From NCBI GenBank assembly GCA_964581605.1, contig CAZOPF010000129.1, positions 1-14,166 on the forward strand: a stretch of 14,166 nt of DNA, given 5' to 3'. Position numbers and translations under genes: made by a program. The notes under the pieces are model-generated. The model saw only the letters and a program-made list of their open reading frames with translations, was not told the origin of the DNA and ran no database searches. Positions 6,958 through 13,980 of the stretch are shown piece by piece. The DNA comes from CAADGU01 sp964581605. GTDB lineage: Bacteria > Chloroflexota > Anaerolineae > Promineifilales > Promineifilaceae. Within the stretch, counting starts at the first letter, position 1. Each line of letters starts with the position of its first letter.

Positions 6958-8655
6958 TTATGATACCCAAGACACAATCAATTGACTTATGCCTCTGTAC
7001 CATTCTGTTTCATTGGCGGATGATTGTGCCAGTTCGGCAGCGGATTGCACAAAACTCTTGATGGTTTGGGCTGTAGGTTTTGTAGGCGCTTTATATGCCT
7101 GTTTCAACAGATCTTGAAATTCGTTTAGTGATAGGGGAATGATCCGTACCTTACCGCCGTAATAAGCCACTTCGTATTGATGCAGCAGGTAAAAGTGAGA
7201 CAAGGTTGCTGGATGTAAATTGGGAGCGATAAAGATGCAAAAAACATCTTTATTGGTTTGTTTTTGATAATTTCCCAGGTGTCTGGCTACTGGCTCCCCT
7301 TCCATTTCATACTGCCTTGCTCCCTGAGAAAGCGTGACTTCAACCAGAATGTCAAAATCATCATAGGCACAAACTATATCCGCCTGATTGCCTGCCGCTG
7401 TCACCAAAGGATACCCTGCATCATCAAATACAAAATTCCCCTTAATCTCCCCATCGTCCAACATGACAAAAGCGCGCCATGTATTCCATTCCATGAGTAA
7501 TGGTGCGTCTAAAACTTGTCGTTTCTTGATGTCACTATAGGTCACTTCAATATCGTCAAATTCTGTATAGAGTTGTAAGGTATTGACTTGCTCCTTAATA
7601 GCAGACTCAACACGTTGACGGGTTATCTCCTCCTTCAAATCCTTGAGTGAATCTAATGATAATAAAGCTAAGTTAGAGGCTGCCTGTGTCGGGTCAAGCG
7701 ATGAAATTGCGGCTATCAATCTTTCGGAATTATCACCATATAAAATGGGTGTAGCCGCATCAAACAGAAATGCTGTATAGTCAGATGCCTTCGACCAAGA
7801 GACTGGTTCGCGGGCAATATGATCCAGAATGTATTTCACTTCTTCCTGCTTATCATCTGGAATATGAATACGATTCGAGCGACTGCCTGTTAATGAAATG
7901 AGTCTGGTTTCTCGTAAATAACGTATGGCGGCATCGGCATAATCTATATGGTTGCGAGCTTTGGTGTTGATAAACTTCTGTGCGGATTTTTCACGTGATT
8001 CTCTCAATAACGTCTGGCCTGACGCGATCTGTGTAGCGTAGGTATCAGCCACCTCTTTTACAAAAACTTCCTGAAAAAATCGCCGATAATTGGTTTTCTT
8101 ACGGTTTAATTGAGCAACCTCCCGGCGGAATTGCTCAATTTTACTCTTTACCAGGTCATATTTTTGGAAATGGGTGAGTTGTATGACAAATGCGGCGATT
8201 TCATCTTTCGATAATGAATCCAGATCATGAATCAGGCGTAGCAACTCTAGATACGGCTTTACAAAAAAGGTATTCCCTTTATCAATATGATAGGGTGATG
8301 GCAGTTGGAATTTGAGGAGTTGGCGGGTAAAAATTTCATACGGCCGTTTCCCATACAGATAAGCCTCACCAGCATCCGTTAATTGAATAGTCGGTGATAA
8401 CTCAACCAGACCAAGCGCCTTGGGGCCTCTTGTTATGCGATCTCGCCCCTTAAAATCTAGTTCTCCCGATAAAGAGCCGATGAAAAATTCTTCTTGAGCT
8501 AGTGTCCTATAAAATTTTTCTTGCAGTTGGCGATTTCTTTCCCATGGCTGCCCGCCAAAGTTCTCTACTAATACCTTTACTTCATCCCGCATTTTGTGAG
8601 GTGAACGGGGCGAGGTCACGAAAAACAGGTTTGTTTTTCCCGTTATACTGGCCAT
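6958..8655 (-). CDS. AlwI-family type IIS restriction endonuclease (565 aa)
   Basis: The N-terminus (FFVTSPRSPHKM, residues 11-22) and the segment RITRGPKALGLVELSP...LTDAGEAYLYGKRP (73-105) match the AlwI/PleI/MlyI/BstNBI family of type IIS enzymes, whose members recognise GGATC or GAGTC. The nuclease core is near the C-terminus: AD at 425-426, then DILVEVT (435-441) and QYEMEGEPVARHL (448-460). This is a PD-(D/E)XK-like site in which Glu439 is followed by Val-Thr, not x-Lys. Length fits the family (about 550-600 aa). The start follows the methyltransferase stop by 3 nt, with a GGGAG ribosome binding site (8662-8666) at that stop, so the genes are co-translated. Two plus-strand lines I counted (7681 and 8101) are 43-45% GC against 68% in a glycosyltransferase line (12901), which suggests transfer. 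No frameshift or truncation is seen. Specificity and cutting versus nicking cannot be read from sequence. Confidence 0.85.
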   Translation of the reverse strand: MASITGKTNLFFVTSPRSPHKMRDEVKVLVENFGGQPWERNRQLQEKFYRTLAQEEFFIGSLSGELDFKGRDRITRGPKALGLVELSPTIQLTDAGEAYLYGKRPYEIFTRQLLKFQLPSPYHIDKGNTFFVKPYLELLRLIHDLDSLSKDEIAAFVIQLTHFQKYDLVKSKIEQFRREVAQLNRKKTNYRRFFQEVFVKEVADTYATQIASGQTLLRESREKSAQKFINTKARNHIDYADAAIRYLRETRLISLTGSRSNRIHIPDDKQEEVKYILDHIAREPVSWSKASDYTAFLFDAATPILYGDNSERLIAAISSLDPTQAASNLALLSLDSLKDLKEEITRQRVESAIKEQVNTLQLYTEFDDIEVTYSDIKKRQVLDAPLLMEWNTWRAFVMLDDGEIKGNFVFDDAGYPLVTAAGNQADIVCAYDDFDILVEVTLSQGARQYEMEGEPVARHLGNYQKQTNKDVFCIFIAPNLHPATLSHFYLLHQYEVAYYGGKVRIIPLSLNEFQDLLKQAYKAPTKPTAQTIKSFVQSAAELAQSSANETEWYRGISQLIVSWVS

Positions 8656-8658
8656 GCG

Positions 8659-9513
8659 TTACTCCCAGAAGATTTTTTCATCCACTAAAAAAGAAGGCTT
8701 GGGCTGGAGGCAATCTTGCCCGTTAGCTAAAAGATGTTCAATACGTTTATGGGATAGGTCTATCGCTTTTTCCGAGATGTCACAGCCTATAAAATTGCAA
8801 TTGTTCTTGATGGCCGCAATGGCAGATGACCCACTACCCATAAATGGATCACAAACGGTAAAACCATCTTCGGCGCTGGCAAAAATCATGGCTTGAAATA
8901 GCTCCACCGGTTTTTGGGTGACGTATTGGGCGCGATAAATGCGCTTGAATCGCCAGATGTCGGGAATCGTGCGGTTACGAATTTTTCGGTTATTTCCATT
9001 TGTGGCAAAGATGACATATTCATGGCGACGCCGGAAATAGTGTCCCATGCCAATGTTGATCTTGTCCCAGGTGATCAGGTTTTTGATGTCAAAATAATCA
9101 CGCACTAAGGCTCCCAATGTTAACAAGGAAAAGGAGTCAAACATGATGTAAATGTGACCGGTTCTCTTAGAAAGGACGCGGCGACATTCTGACAAGAAGG
9201 TGCGATAGTTTTCTTCGCTGTCCTTAAACTCAGTAAACCATTTGCCATTTTCTGATCCTTTGTGCTCATACGTGCCCACGATACGACCTCTGCCTAACTG
9301 CAAGTGGTTGTTCATGCCAGCATACGCCGGGTCCGTGACAATGATATCCACGCTTTGAGCAGGCAGCGATTGTAAAAACTGAATGCAATCTTCTTGTTTA
9401 ATTCCTACCTGGCAATTGCCATAGGTAAAGGTGTAACCATTAACAGGTTGTTTGGTTTTTGGCGGATCAGGGGGCACTGTAAAAAGCGCCAGTTGTTCTT
9501 TTAGAAGAGGCAT
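8659..9513 (-). CDS. Type II DNA methyltransferase, partner of the AlwI-like endonuclease (284 aa)
   Basis: This is an S-adenosylmethionine-dependent amino-methyltransferase of the N6-adenine/N4-cytosine class with beta-group motif order. The catalytic motif IV, DIIVTDPAY (56-64), comes first, with Ala in place of the usual second Pro of DPPY. QKPVEL (200-205) follows, then motif I DPFMGSGSS (222-230) and FIGCDIS (241-247). Partner enzymes of AlwI/BstNBI-type nucleases are N6-adenine methylases, so adenine methylation is the likely reaction. It is the only methylase beside an endonuclease whose family recognises asymmetric sites. It starts 60 nt after the upstream glycosyltransferase stop; an AAAGGT about 8 nt before ATG is a weak ribosome binding site. 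Being upstream of the nuclease gene, it would be made first, which protects the host. No C-protein gene is present. Confidence 0.92.
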   Translation of the reverse strand: MPLLKEQLALFTVPPDPPKTKQPVNGYTFTYGNCQVGIKQEDCIQFLQSLPAQSVDIIVTDPAYAGMNNHLQLGRGRIVGTYEHKGSENGKWFTEFKDSEENYRTFLSECRRVLSKRTGHIYIMFDSFSLLTLGALVRDYFDIKNLITWDKINIGMGHYFRRRHEYVIFATNGNNRKIRNRTIPDIWRFKRIYRAQYVTQKPVELFQAMIFASAEDGFTVCDPFMGSGSSAIAAIKNNCNFIGCDISEKAIDLSHKRIEHLLANGQDCLQPKPSFLVDEKIFWE

Positions 9514-9573
9514 TACCGTTACCTTTGTCTTTAGATATGAAGAGGTTGGTTTTACCTGATATAGCTAACTTCA

Positions 9574-11778
9574 TCAAGGTGAGCTTGTTACCAACAGGGC
9601 CATGGTTATTACGTCACGGCCGTCGTCCGTCAAAATGCGCTCGCCGGTCATCGGATCATACAGGCCAAAGGCCGCGGTGGTGGGTTGCATACCGGGGGGG
9701 GGGATCAGGCGGTGCTGCTGCACGAAGATGTCGCCGGGCTGTAAAGTATAGGGGTCCACCCATAAGCCATCATCACCGGTAATAAAGTTTCCGTCAGCAT
9801 CCAATACCTGCCCAAAAACGGACAGACGTGGCCCGGCATAGACGCCTGGCGGCGGCGGGTTGCTGATGAGGGTGAAAGGTGGCAGGTTTAACGGCCGTGC
9901 CACCCGCCAGCCCAACTCTAAAATTCCCGTCGTCGGGTCATAAGCGGCGTGGATGTTGCACAACCCATTAGCAAAACAGACGGGCGTATTTTCCGGCAAG
10001 GTCAGCGCTGGCTGCACGGGCGAAAAATGGCCGACGGCCGTTGGCCCGGCAGCCGATTCTAGCTGTTCAGTATACGGCGAGGGGATGACGGGTGACCAGT
10101 GCAGGCTGAGCGACGGCCGTAAAAACAGCGCACGTTCTGGGTGATACCAGCGGGGGGATACGGCCGTCTCTTCCTCCAGGTCAATTTGCAAGGCCACCTT
10201 ATCCCACGGCCCATCCAGCAAACTGGCAATGGCAAAATCGGCCACAATTGAATCAGACCCCTCGTTCAAATAAGCGGCCAACTCATGCAAATCCGCCCGA
10301 TACAAAAAGCGCACCATCCCCCGCTGCGGCCACGTCTCAAAATAATCAGGCAGGTCGCGGACGGCGATAGAGGCCAGCAGTAAGAGGCTTAACAAAGCGG
10401 AGAGGAGGTAATTGAGTAATTGGGTCATTGAGTAATTGGATTGAGCACTGTCTTTTATTACCCAATTACTAATTACCCAATTACGTATCATTCCCACCGG
10501 CAGCGCCATCAGCATATACGTGGCCGGCAGGGCGATGATGGTGTGCCCCAGGCTGGCGGGTGGCACGCTGACAAAACCGGGCGAAAGGCCCACCAGCCAC
10601 CAGATGAGCAGAAAAGCAGACGATAATCGGTAATCTGTGAGCGATGGGGCGTGAACCGTGAGGCGTGAGGCGTGAGGCGTGATTGGTAGGGGCGAGGCAG
10701 GCGGGGCGCCCTTTTTCCAGAGGCGCAATCTCATTCCCGCCTGCCTCGCCCGTTCGGGTATCGGTTTGAGGGCATAAAAGGTGGCGATCAGGATGCCAGC
10801 CCACATAAAAACCGCGCCTGGTGGGCCAAAGACAGGGCGGTGCGGGATGTTGTAGAGCCATTCGTCGTCGCCATCGGCGTGGAACATGCTCAGGGTGGCG
10901 ATCACATGTTTTTGGATGAGGCTAAAGTCACCATTGCGGGCGGCAATGAGCGGGCCGGCCAGTTCACCCACCCGCGCTTCCGCCTCTGGCTGTTGTTGAA
11001 TGGTGTAAAAGAGGGGAATGACGAGCACGGCCGTGACCACAAACATCAACACAATCCCCCGCCACTGTTGCCGCAGCAACGGCCAAGCCACGATGGCCAT
11101 ATACCCACAAAACGCCAGCAAAATCAGCGGCACACCGCGCCCGGCAAAGTAGACGTAAAAACCGAGCGCCAGCCAGAAACCGGCGAGGGCGTAAGCAGTG
11201 AGCGGTGAGCGGTAAGCAGTTAGCAGTGAGGCGTGAGACGTAACACCTGACACTTGATACTTGACACATGTTAACCCTCGCCAGAAAAAGTAAAAGGCTA
11301 ACAGGAGCAAGGCAGGGGTGACGATCTGGCGCAGGGCGAAGCGGGAGTACATGAGTGACCAGAAACTCATGGCTAAACCGGCGGCCGCCAGCAGACCCAC
11401 CCAACGGCCGAATAATTTACGCCCCAGGAGCCAGGTAAGGGGCACGGCCGTTAACCCCCAAAAAACCGACAGCAATCGCATCCCCACAAAGTTGGCCCCA
11501 AACAGCGCCAGCATCGGCGCGTTTAGCACAAAATACAAAGCCTCATTGCCAGAGGCGTCGGGATAGAATAGCTGCCAGTCGCCATCCAGCACCTTTTGTG
11601 AAATGACCAGCGAATTGATCAACTCGTCATCGCGCCAGCCGGGCGGGAAGTCAGCCAACTGCCAGACGCGGGCAGCGAAAGCCAGCAGGGTGAGGCCAAC
11701 AACGAGAACTTTGTCCAAAGGTAATCGGTAATCGGTGAGCGCTGATCGGTGATCGGGCATGGGGAATCGGTTGCTCAT
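9574..11778 (-). CDS. GT39-like membrane glycosyltransferase with C-terminal beta-sandwich (734 aa)
   Basis: This is a GT-C-type integral membrane glycosyltransferase. After helix 1 (about 22-40) the first outer loop carries PPGWRDDEL (45-53), with Asp50/Asp51/Glu52 as likely catalytic acids. About ten helices extend to residue 473, followed by a soluble domain (490-734) ending in a divergent beta-sandwich (LSVFGQVLDADG at 652-663, PGDIFVQQHRL at 681-691). It is clearly homologous to the upstream 715-aa gene (shared SFW motif, FYxY, PEAE.R..EL.GPL), so the two look like a tandem duplication. Its ATG overlaps that gene's TGA, so the two are translationally coupled. Four in-frame repeat inserts interrupt it: residues 10-20, 172-196, 340-385 (with a 16-bp inverted repeat) and 432-458. 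The reading frame is intact. Substrate unknown. Confidence 0.87.
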   Translation of the reverse strand: MSNRFPMPDHRSALTDYRLPLDKVLVVGLTLLAFAARVWQLADFPPGWRDDELINSLVISQKVLDGDWQLFYPDASGNEALYFVLNAPMLALFGANFVGMRLLSVFWGLTAVPLTWLLGRKLFGRWVGLLAAAGLAMSFWSLMYSRFALRQIVTPALLLLAFYFFWRGLTCVKYQVSGVTSHASLLTAYRSPLTAYALAGFWLALGFYVYFAGRGVPLILLAFCGYMAIVAWPLLRQQWRGIVLMFVVTAVLVIPLFYTIQQQPEAEARVGELAGPLIAARNGDFSLIQKHVIATLSMFHADGDDEWLYNIPHRPVFGPPGAVFMWAGILIATFYALKPIPERARQAGMRLRLWKKGAPPASPLPITPHASRLTVHAPSLTDYRLSSAFLLIWWLVGLSPGFVSVPPASLGHTIIALPATYMLMALPVGMIRNWVISNWVIKDSAQSNYSMTQLLNYLLSALLSLLLLASIAVRDLPDYFETWPQRGMVRFLYRADLHELAAYLNEGSDSIVADFAIASLLDGPWDKVALQIDLEEETAVSPRWYHPERALFLRPSLSLHWSPVIPSPYTEQLESAAGPTAVGHFSPVQPALTLPENTPVCFANGLCNIHAAYDPTTGILELGWRVARPLNLPPFTLISNPPPPGVYAGPRLSVFGQVLDADGNFITGDDGLWVDPYTLQPGDIFVQQHRLIPPPGMQPTTAAFGLYDPMTGERILTDDGRDVITMALLVTSSP
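10405..10490 (-). repeat. Mirrored octamer repeat cluster inside the 734-aa glycosyltransferase
   Basis: Plus-strand units GTAATTGA/GTAATTGG/GTCATTGA (10410-10440) are followed, after about 15 nt, by ATTACCCA/ATTACTA units (10457-10485), which are reverse complements. This is the same family as at 4545-4622. The cluster is in frame and encodes NWVISNWVI...LLNY (433-457) in the loop before the last membrane helix. Confidence 0.82.
10624..10688 (-). repeat. Heptamer repeat cluster (GGTGAGC family) inside the 734-aa glycosyltransferase
   Basis: Seven-nt units related to GGTAATC/TGTGAGC, then GCGTGAG repeated in tandem (three GTGAGGC steps at 10660-10680), encode PHASRLTVHAPSLTDYRL (368-385). 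The cluster directly abuts the inverted repeat at 10690-10751, giving a composite insert. The homologous 715-aa protein lacks it at this place. Confidence 0.75.
10690..10751. repeat. 16-bp perfect inverted repeat within coding sequence
   Basis: GGGCGAGGCAGGCGGG at 10690-10705 is exactly complementary to 10736-10751, with a 30-nt loop. It lies in frame inside the 734-aa glycosyltransferase gene (about residues 343-363, rich in Arg, Ala, Pro). Its size and GC-rich arms look like a palindromic miniature repeat element, not a terminator: there is no T-run and it is mid-gene. Confidence 0.75.
11191..11270 (-). repeat. Heptamer repeat cluster inside the 734-aa glycosyltransferase, copy 2
   Basis: Units AGTGAGC, GGTGAGC, GGTAAGC, AGTTAGC and AGTGAGG continue into GTGAGAC and CTGACAC/TTGATAC/TTGACAC. 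They encode VKYQVSGVTSHASLLTAYRS and the following PLTAYA (172-196). The same peptide pattern occurs at the matching loop of the 715-aa protein (13302-13405). Confidence 0.82.
11716..11760 (-). repeat. Short heptamer repeat cluster at the start of the 734-aa glycosyltransferase
   Basis: GGTAATC, GGTAATC, GGTGAGC, GCTGATC, GGTGATC and GGGCAT steps encode DHRSALTDYRLP (9-20), the cytoplasmic tail before helix 1. It belongs to the same family as the clusters at 10624, 11191 and 13302. Confidence 0.75.
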
Positions 11779-13922
11779 GGGGTGACGGTTATCTCTTGGA
11801 GCGTGAAGTGGCCTTGGGCGGTGGGCGTGAGCAGGCGTTGGCTTTGGGTGCAGGCGGCATCCTGGCAGGTGTACCAGCCGGTGCGGAGAGAGTATTGGCC
11901 GGGCGGCATATCCGGCGGCAGGGTAATCTCGTGCAATTGCAGCAGCAGATCGCCGCTGACCCAGCTTTCGCCGGGGGCGGCTAACACGTCGGCCTGGGCA
12001 ATGGGGACGCCATTGGCCCCGGTGAGGTGGGTGAACAGGCGAACGCCATCAATCGGTATGGCCAGTTGCCAAAATGTGAGTAGTTGCATTGTTTCACCAG
12101 GCGAAATTTCTGTCTGGGACAAATCATAACCCATCAATGCCACCGTGCGGCCAAATTGGACGGGTGGATTGATGGAAACAGACGGCCGATGAGCAGCCAG
12201 CCATTCATCGCCATCCAGCCGGTAGACCGTTAACGGCCGATCCAGATCAGTAGCTGGTTGTGGCAGGGTGGTTACAGGTGCGGCCGTGTCCATAAACCGT
12301 TGCAGCGTTTCCGGCAGTGTGGCAAAACCGGACAGGATGATGAGCGCGTCTGGGGCATGAGGGATGAGCAGCCCGGTACGGCCGTCAAACCAGCGCGGCC
12401 GTACCTGGTCATTGGTCAGCGTCATCTGTGCCAGCGCCGGGGTATGGTATTGGCCGGGGGTGATGGTGGAGATGGCAACATCGGTCACGTCTTGCTCATT
12501 CAAATAGTGCATCACGGCCGTCATCGCCGCCTCATATTGCACCCGCACCGCCGGCGCATGTGCCCAGGTGATGAAATAGTCCTGGCTGGTGCTCACGGCC
12601 GTACCCACAAAGAGCAGCAAACAAGAAAGTCCCAACAGCTTGTGCAACTTCCAATCTCCCCATCTCCAATCTCCCCAACCTTTGGTTGGCAATCTCCCCA
12701 TCTCTCTTAACGCCAGCGCCGGAAAGAGATACAGCACCGGCTGCATCCCCATTGTTTGGGTTGTACTCAGGGATGCGCCCGTCACCAGGGCCGGCGCTAA
12801 TCCCAGGCACAGCCAACATAGCGCCAGAAACACGGCCGTACCCCGCAAATCACTGTCTGGTTTCCGCTTCATCAAGGGACGCAGCGCCCACCACCCCGCC
12901 AACACCATCCCGCCGCCAAACAACAGCGCCCACACCGGCCCCAACAACGGCCGTCCCGGAATGTTATAGCGCCAGAAATCATCACCCCGCCAGAACAGGA
13001 TGCCCACCCCTTCCCGGATGTTTTGCCAGAGCGGGGACAGATTGCCCTGGCTCACGGCCGTCAGCGGCCCGCTCAGTTCCCGAATCCGAACTTCCGCTTC
13101 CGGGTGGGCGGCCAGATAAAGGAGCAATGGCAGCGCCACCGCCCCGGCTAAAACGAGCATGAACAATACACCGCGCCAGGTTTTGGGGAATAACGGCCGT
13201 GCCACCAGCGCCACATAAACCAGCGATAACGGAAACACCAGCCACAACACACGCGCCGGGATGTAGGTGTAAAAGGCGAGGCCGAGGAAGAGACCGGCTG
13301 TTGCGTAATCGGTAATCGGTGATCGGTGAACGGCGAGCAGTGAGCGGTGAGCAGTGAGTGGTGGGACGTGATGCGTGATGCGTGATACCTGACACTTGAC
13401 ACGCCATAACCCCTGCCAAAAGAACAAGACAGCCAGCACAAAAAACAGCGGCAGCATGATGGAGCGCAGGGATTGGCGAGCGGCCATGAGCGGCCAAAAG
13501 CTGACGGCTAAACCGGCGGCGGTGAACACGGCCGTTTGCCAATCAAACGCCCGCCGCACCCAGGCCGCCATCCCCGCGATAGTGAGCAGGCTGGCAAACA
13601 CGGCCGTCAGCCGCCCCGCCAAAAACGTTGGCCCAATCCCCGCCATCAGCAGCGCCGTCACATAGTCATAAAGCGGTTCACGGCCGTGCCCGATGGTGAA
13701 GTACACAGCGCGCGCCCCTGCCAAAATGGAGAGCGCGGTGATGCCATGATCCGCTTCATCGTGTGTGAGACCGGGTGGAATATGGGAAATGGCAAACAGG
13801 CGCAGACAGACGGCCGTGAGCAGCACGGCTACCATCCAGCCTATAAACAGTCGGTTTTCTCGCGCCAATCTGCTGGGCATACCTCTTCCCTGACCCGTAA
13901 TCGGTGAACGGTAATTGGTCAT
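11775..13922 (-). CDS. GT39-like membrane glycosyltransferase with C-terminal beta-sandwich (715 aa)
   Basis: This is a GT-C-type integral membrane glycosyltransferase. Helix 1 (about 26-44) is followed by IPPGLTHDEADHG (48-60), with Asp55 and Glu56 in the catalytic loop position. About ten helices reach residue 444. A soluble domain then ends in a canonical beta-sandwich (GYDLSQTEISPGE at 598-610, LFTHLTGANGVPIAQ at 629-643, GQYSLRTGWY at 675-684). It is first of the row and 4 nt overlapping with its paralogue. Start choice is uncertain. ATG at 13922 has no ribosome binding site and its first 12 codons are repeat-derived. ATG at 13880 (residue 15) has AGGGA six nt upstream within GGGAAGAGG (13882-13890) and is probably the real start. 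In-frame repeat inserts lie at residues 175-207 and 414-424. Expected reaction: sugar transfer from a polyprenyl-phosphate donor; acceptor unknown. Confidence 0.87.
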   Translation of the reverse strand: MTNYRSPITGQGRGMPSRLARENRLFIGWMVAVLLTAVCLRLFAISHIPPGLTHDEADHGITALSILAGARAVYFTIGHGREPLYDYVTALLMAGIGPTFLAGRLTAVFASLLTIAGMAAWVRRAFDWQTAVFTAAGLAVSFWPLMAARQSLRSIMLPLFFVLAVLFFWQGLWRVKCQVSRITHHVPPLTAHRSLLAVHRSPITDYATAGLFLGLAFYTYIPARVLWLVFPLSLVYVALVARPLFPKTWRGVLFMLVLAGAVALPLLLYLAAHPEAEVRIRELSGPLTAVSQGNLSPLWQNIREGVGILFWRGDDFWRYNIPGRPLLGPVWALLFGGGMVLAGWWALRPLMKRKPDSDLRGTAVFLALCWLCLGLAPALVTGASLSTTQTMGMQPVLYLFPALALREMGRLPTKGWGDWRWGDWKLHKLLGLSCLLLFVGTAVSTSQDYFITWAHAPAVRVQYEAAMTAVMHYLNEQDVTDVAISTITPGQYHTPALAQMTLTNDQVRPRWFDGRTGLLIPHAPDALIILSGFATLPETLQRFMDTAAPVTTLPQPATDLDRPLTVYRLDGDEWLAAHRPSVSINPPVQFGRTVALMGYDLSQTEISPGETMQLLTFWQLAIPIDGVRLFTHLTGANGVPIAQADVLAAPGESWVSGDLLLQLHEITLPPDMPPGQYSLRTGWYTCQDAACTQSQRLLTPTAQGHFTLQEITVTP
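12651..12702 (-). repeat. CCAATCTCCCCATCT repeat cluster inside the 715-aa glycosyltransferase
   Basis: A 15-nt unit, CCAATCTCCCCATCT, is repeated (12652, 12667 with a changed end). It is followed by a small palindrome CCAACC-TTT-GGTTGG (12675-12689) and a further partial unit. It encodes KGWGDWRWGDWKL (414-426), the loop before the last membrane helix. It is unrelated in sequence to the octamer family that fills this loop in the 734-aa paralogue. Confidence 0.8.
13302..13402 (-). repeat. Heptamer repeat cluster inside the 715-aa glycosyltransferase
   Basis: About fourteen 7-nt units are visible on the plus strand, among them GGTAATC, GGTGATC, GGTGAAC, GGCGAGC, AGTGAGC, GTGATGC, CTGACAC and TTGACAC. 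The run is in frame and encodes residues 175-207 (VKCQVSRITHH...HRSPITDYA), a cytoplasmic or outer loop between two helices. The 734-aa paralogue has a shorter cluster of the same family at the same place. Confidence 0.85.
13892..13921 (-). repeat. Heptamer-family remnant at the 5' end of the 715-aa gene
   Basis: CGTAATC, GGTGAAC and GGTAATT steps precede the GGGAAGAGG motif. They would encode TNYRSPITG if ATG 13922 is used. If ATG 13880 is the start, this is 5' untranslated sequence. Confidence 0.6.
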
Positions 13923-13951
13923 CGAACTACGGATTACGGGTAAACCGGGGG

Positions 13952-13980
13952 ATCATACGCAAAGGGTATAGAGGCGACAA
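13952..13980 (-). promoter_or_regulatory. Candidate promoter of the glycosyltransferase row
   Basis: On the minus strand, TTGTCG (13980-13975, four of six matches to TTGACA) is separated by exactly 17 nt from TATGAT (13957-13952, five of six matches to TATAAT). The predicted start is about 13945, some 20 nt before ATG 13922 or 65 nt before the better-supported ATG 13880. No gene is visible in the remaining 13981-14126 stretch; it holds one ACGGCCGT copy (13990-13997). Confidence 0.45.

Noticed and set aside
9514..9573. Separate promoter for the methyltransferase gene
   Set aside because: Best match (TTGATG, 17 nt, TAAAAC) has only four of six in each box; not strong enough to list.
9514..9573. 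Terminator or insertion-sequence end at the upstream edge of the R-M pair
   Set aside because: No stem with a T-run and no transposase, integrase, direct repeats or terminal inverted repeats could be seen at either boundary.
10690..10751. Intrinsic terminator in the 734-aa gene
   Set aside because: The loop is 30 nt, there is no T-run after either arm, and the reading frame continues through.
10405..13402. CRISPR array from the regularly repeated units
   Set aside because: Units are 7-15 nt, directly adjacent without unique spacers, and translated in frame.
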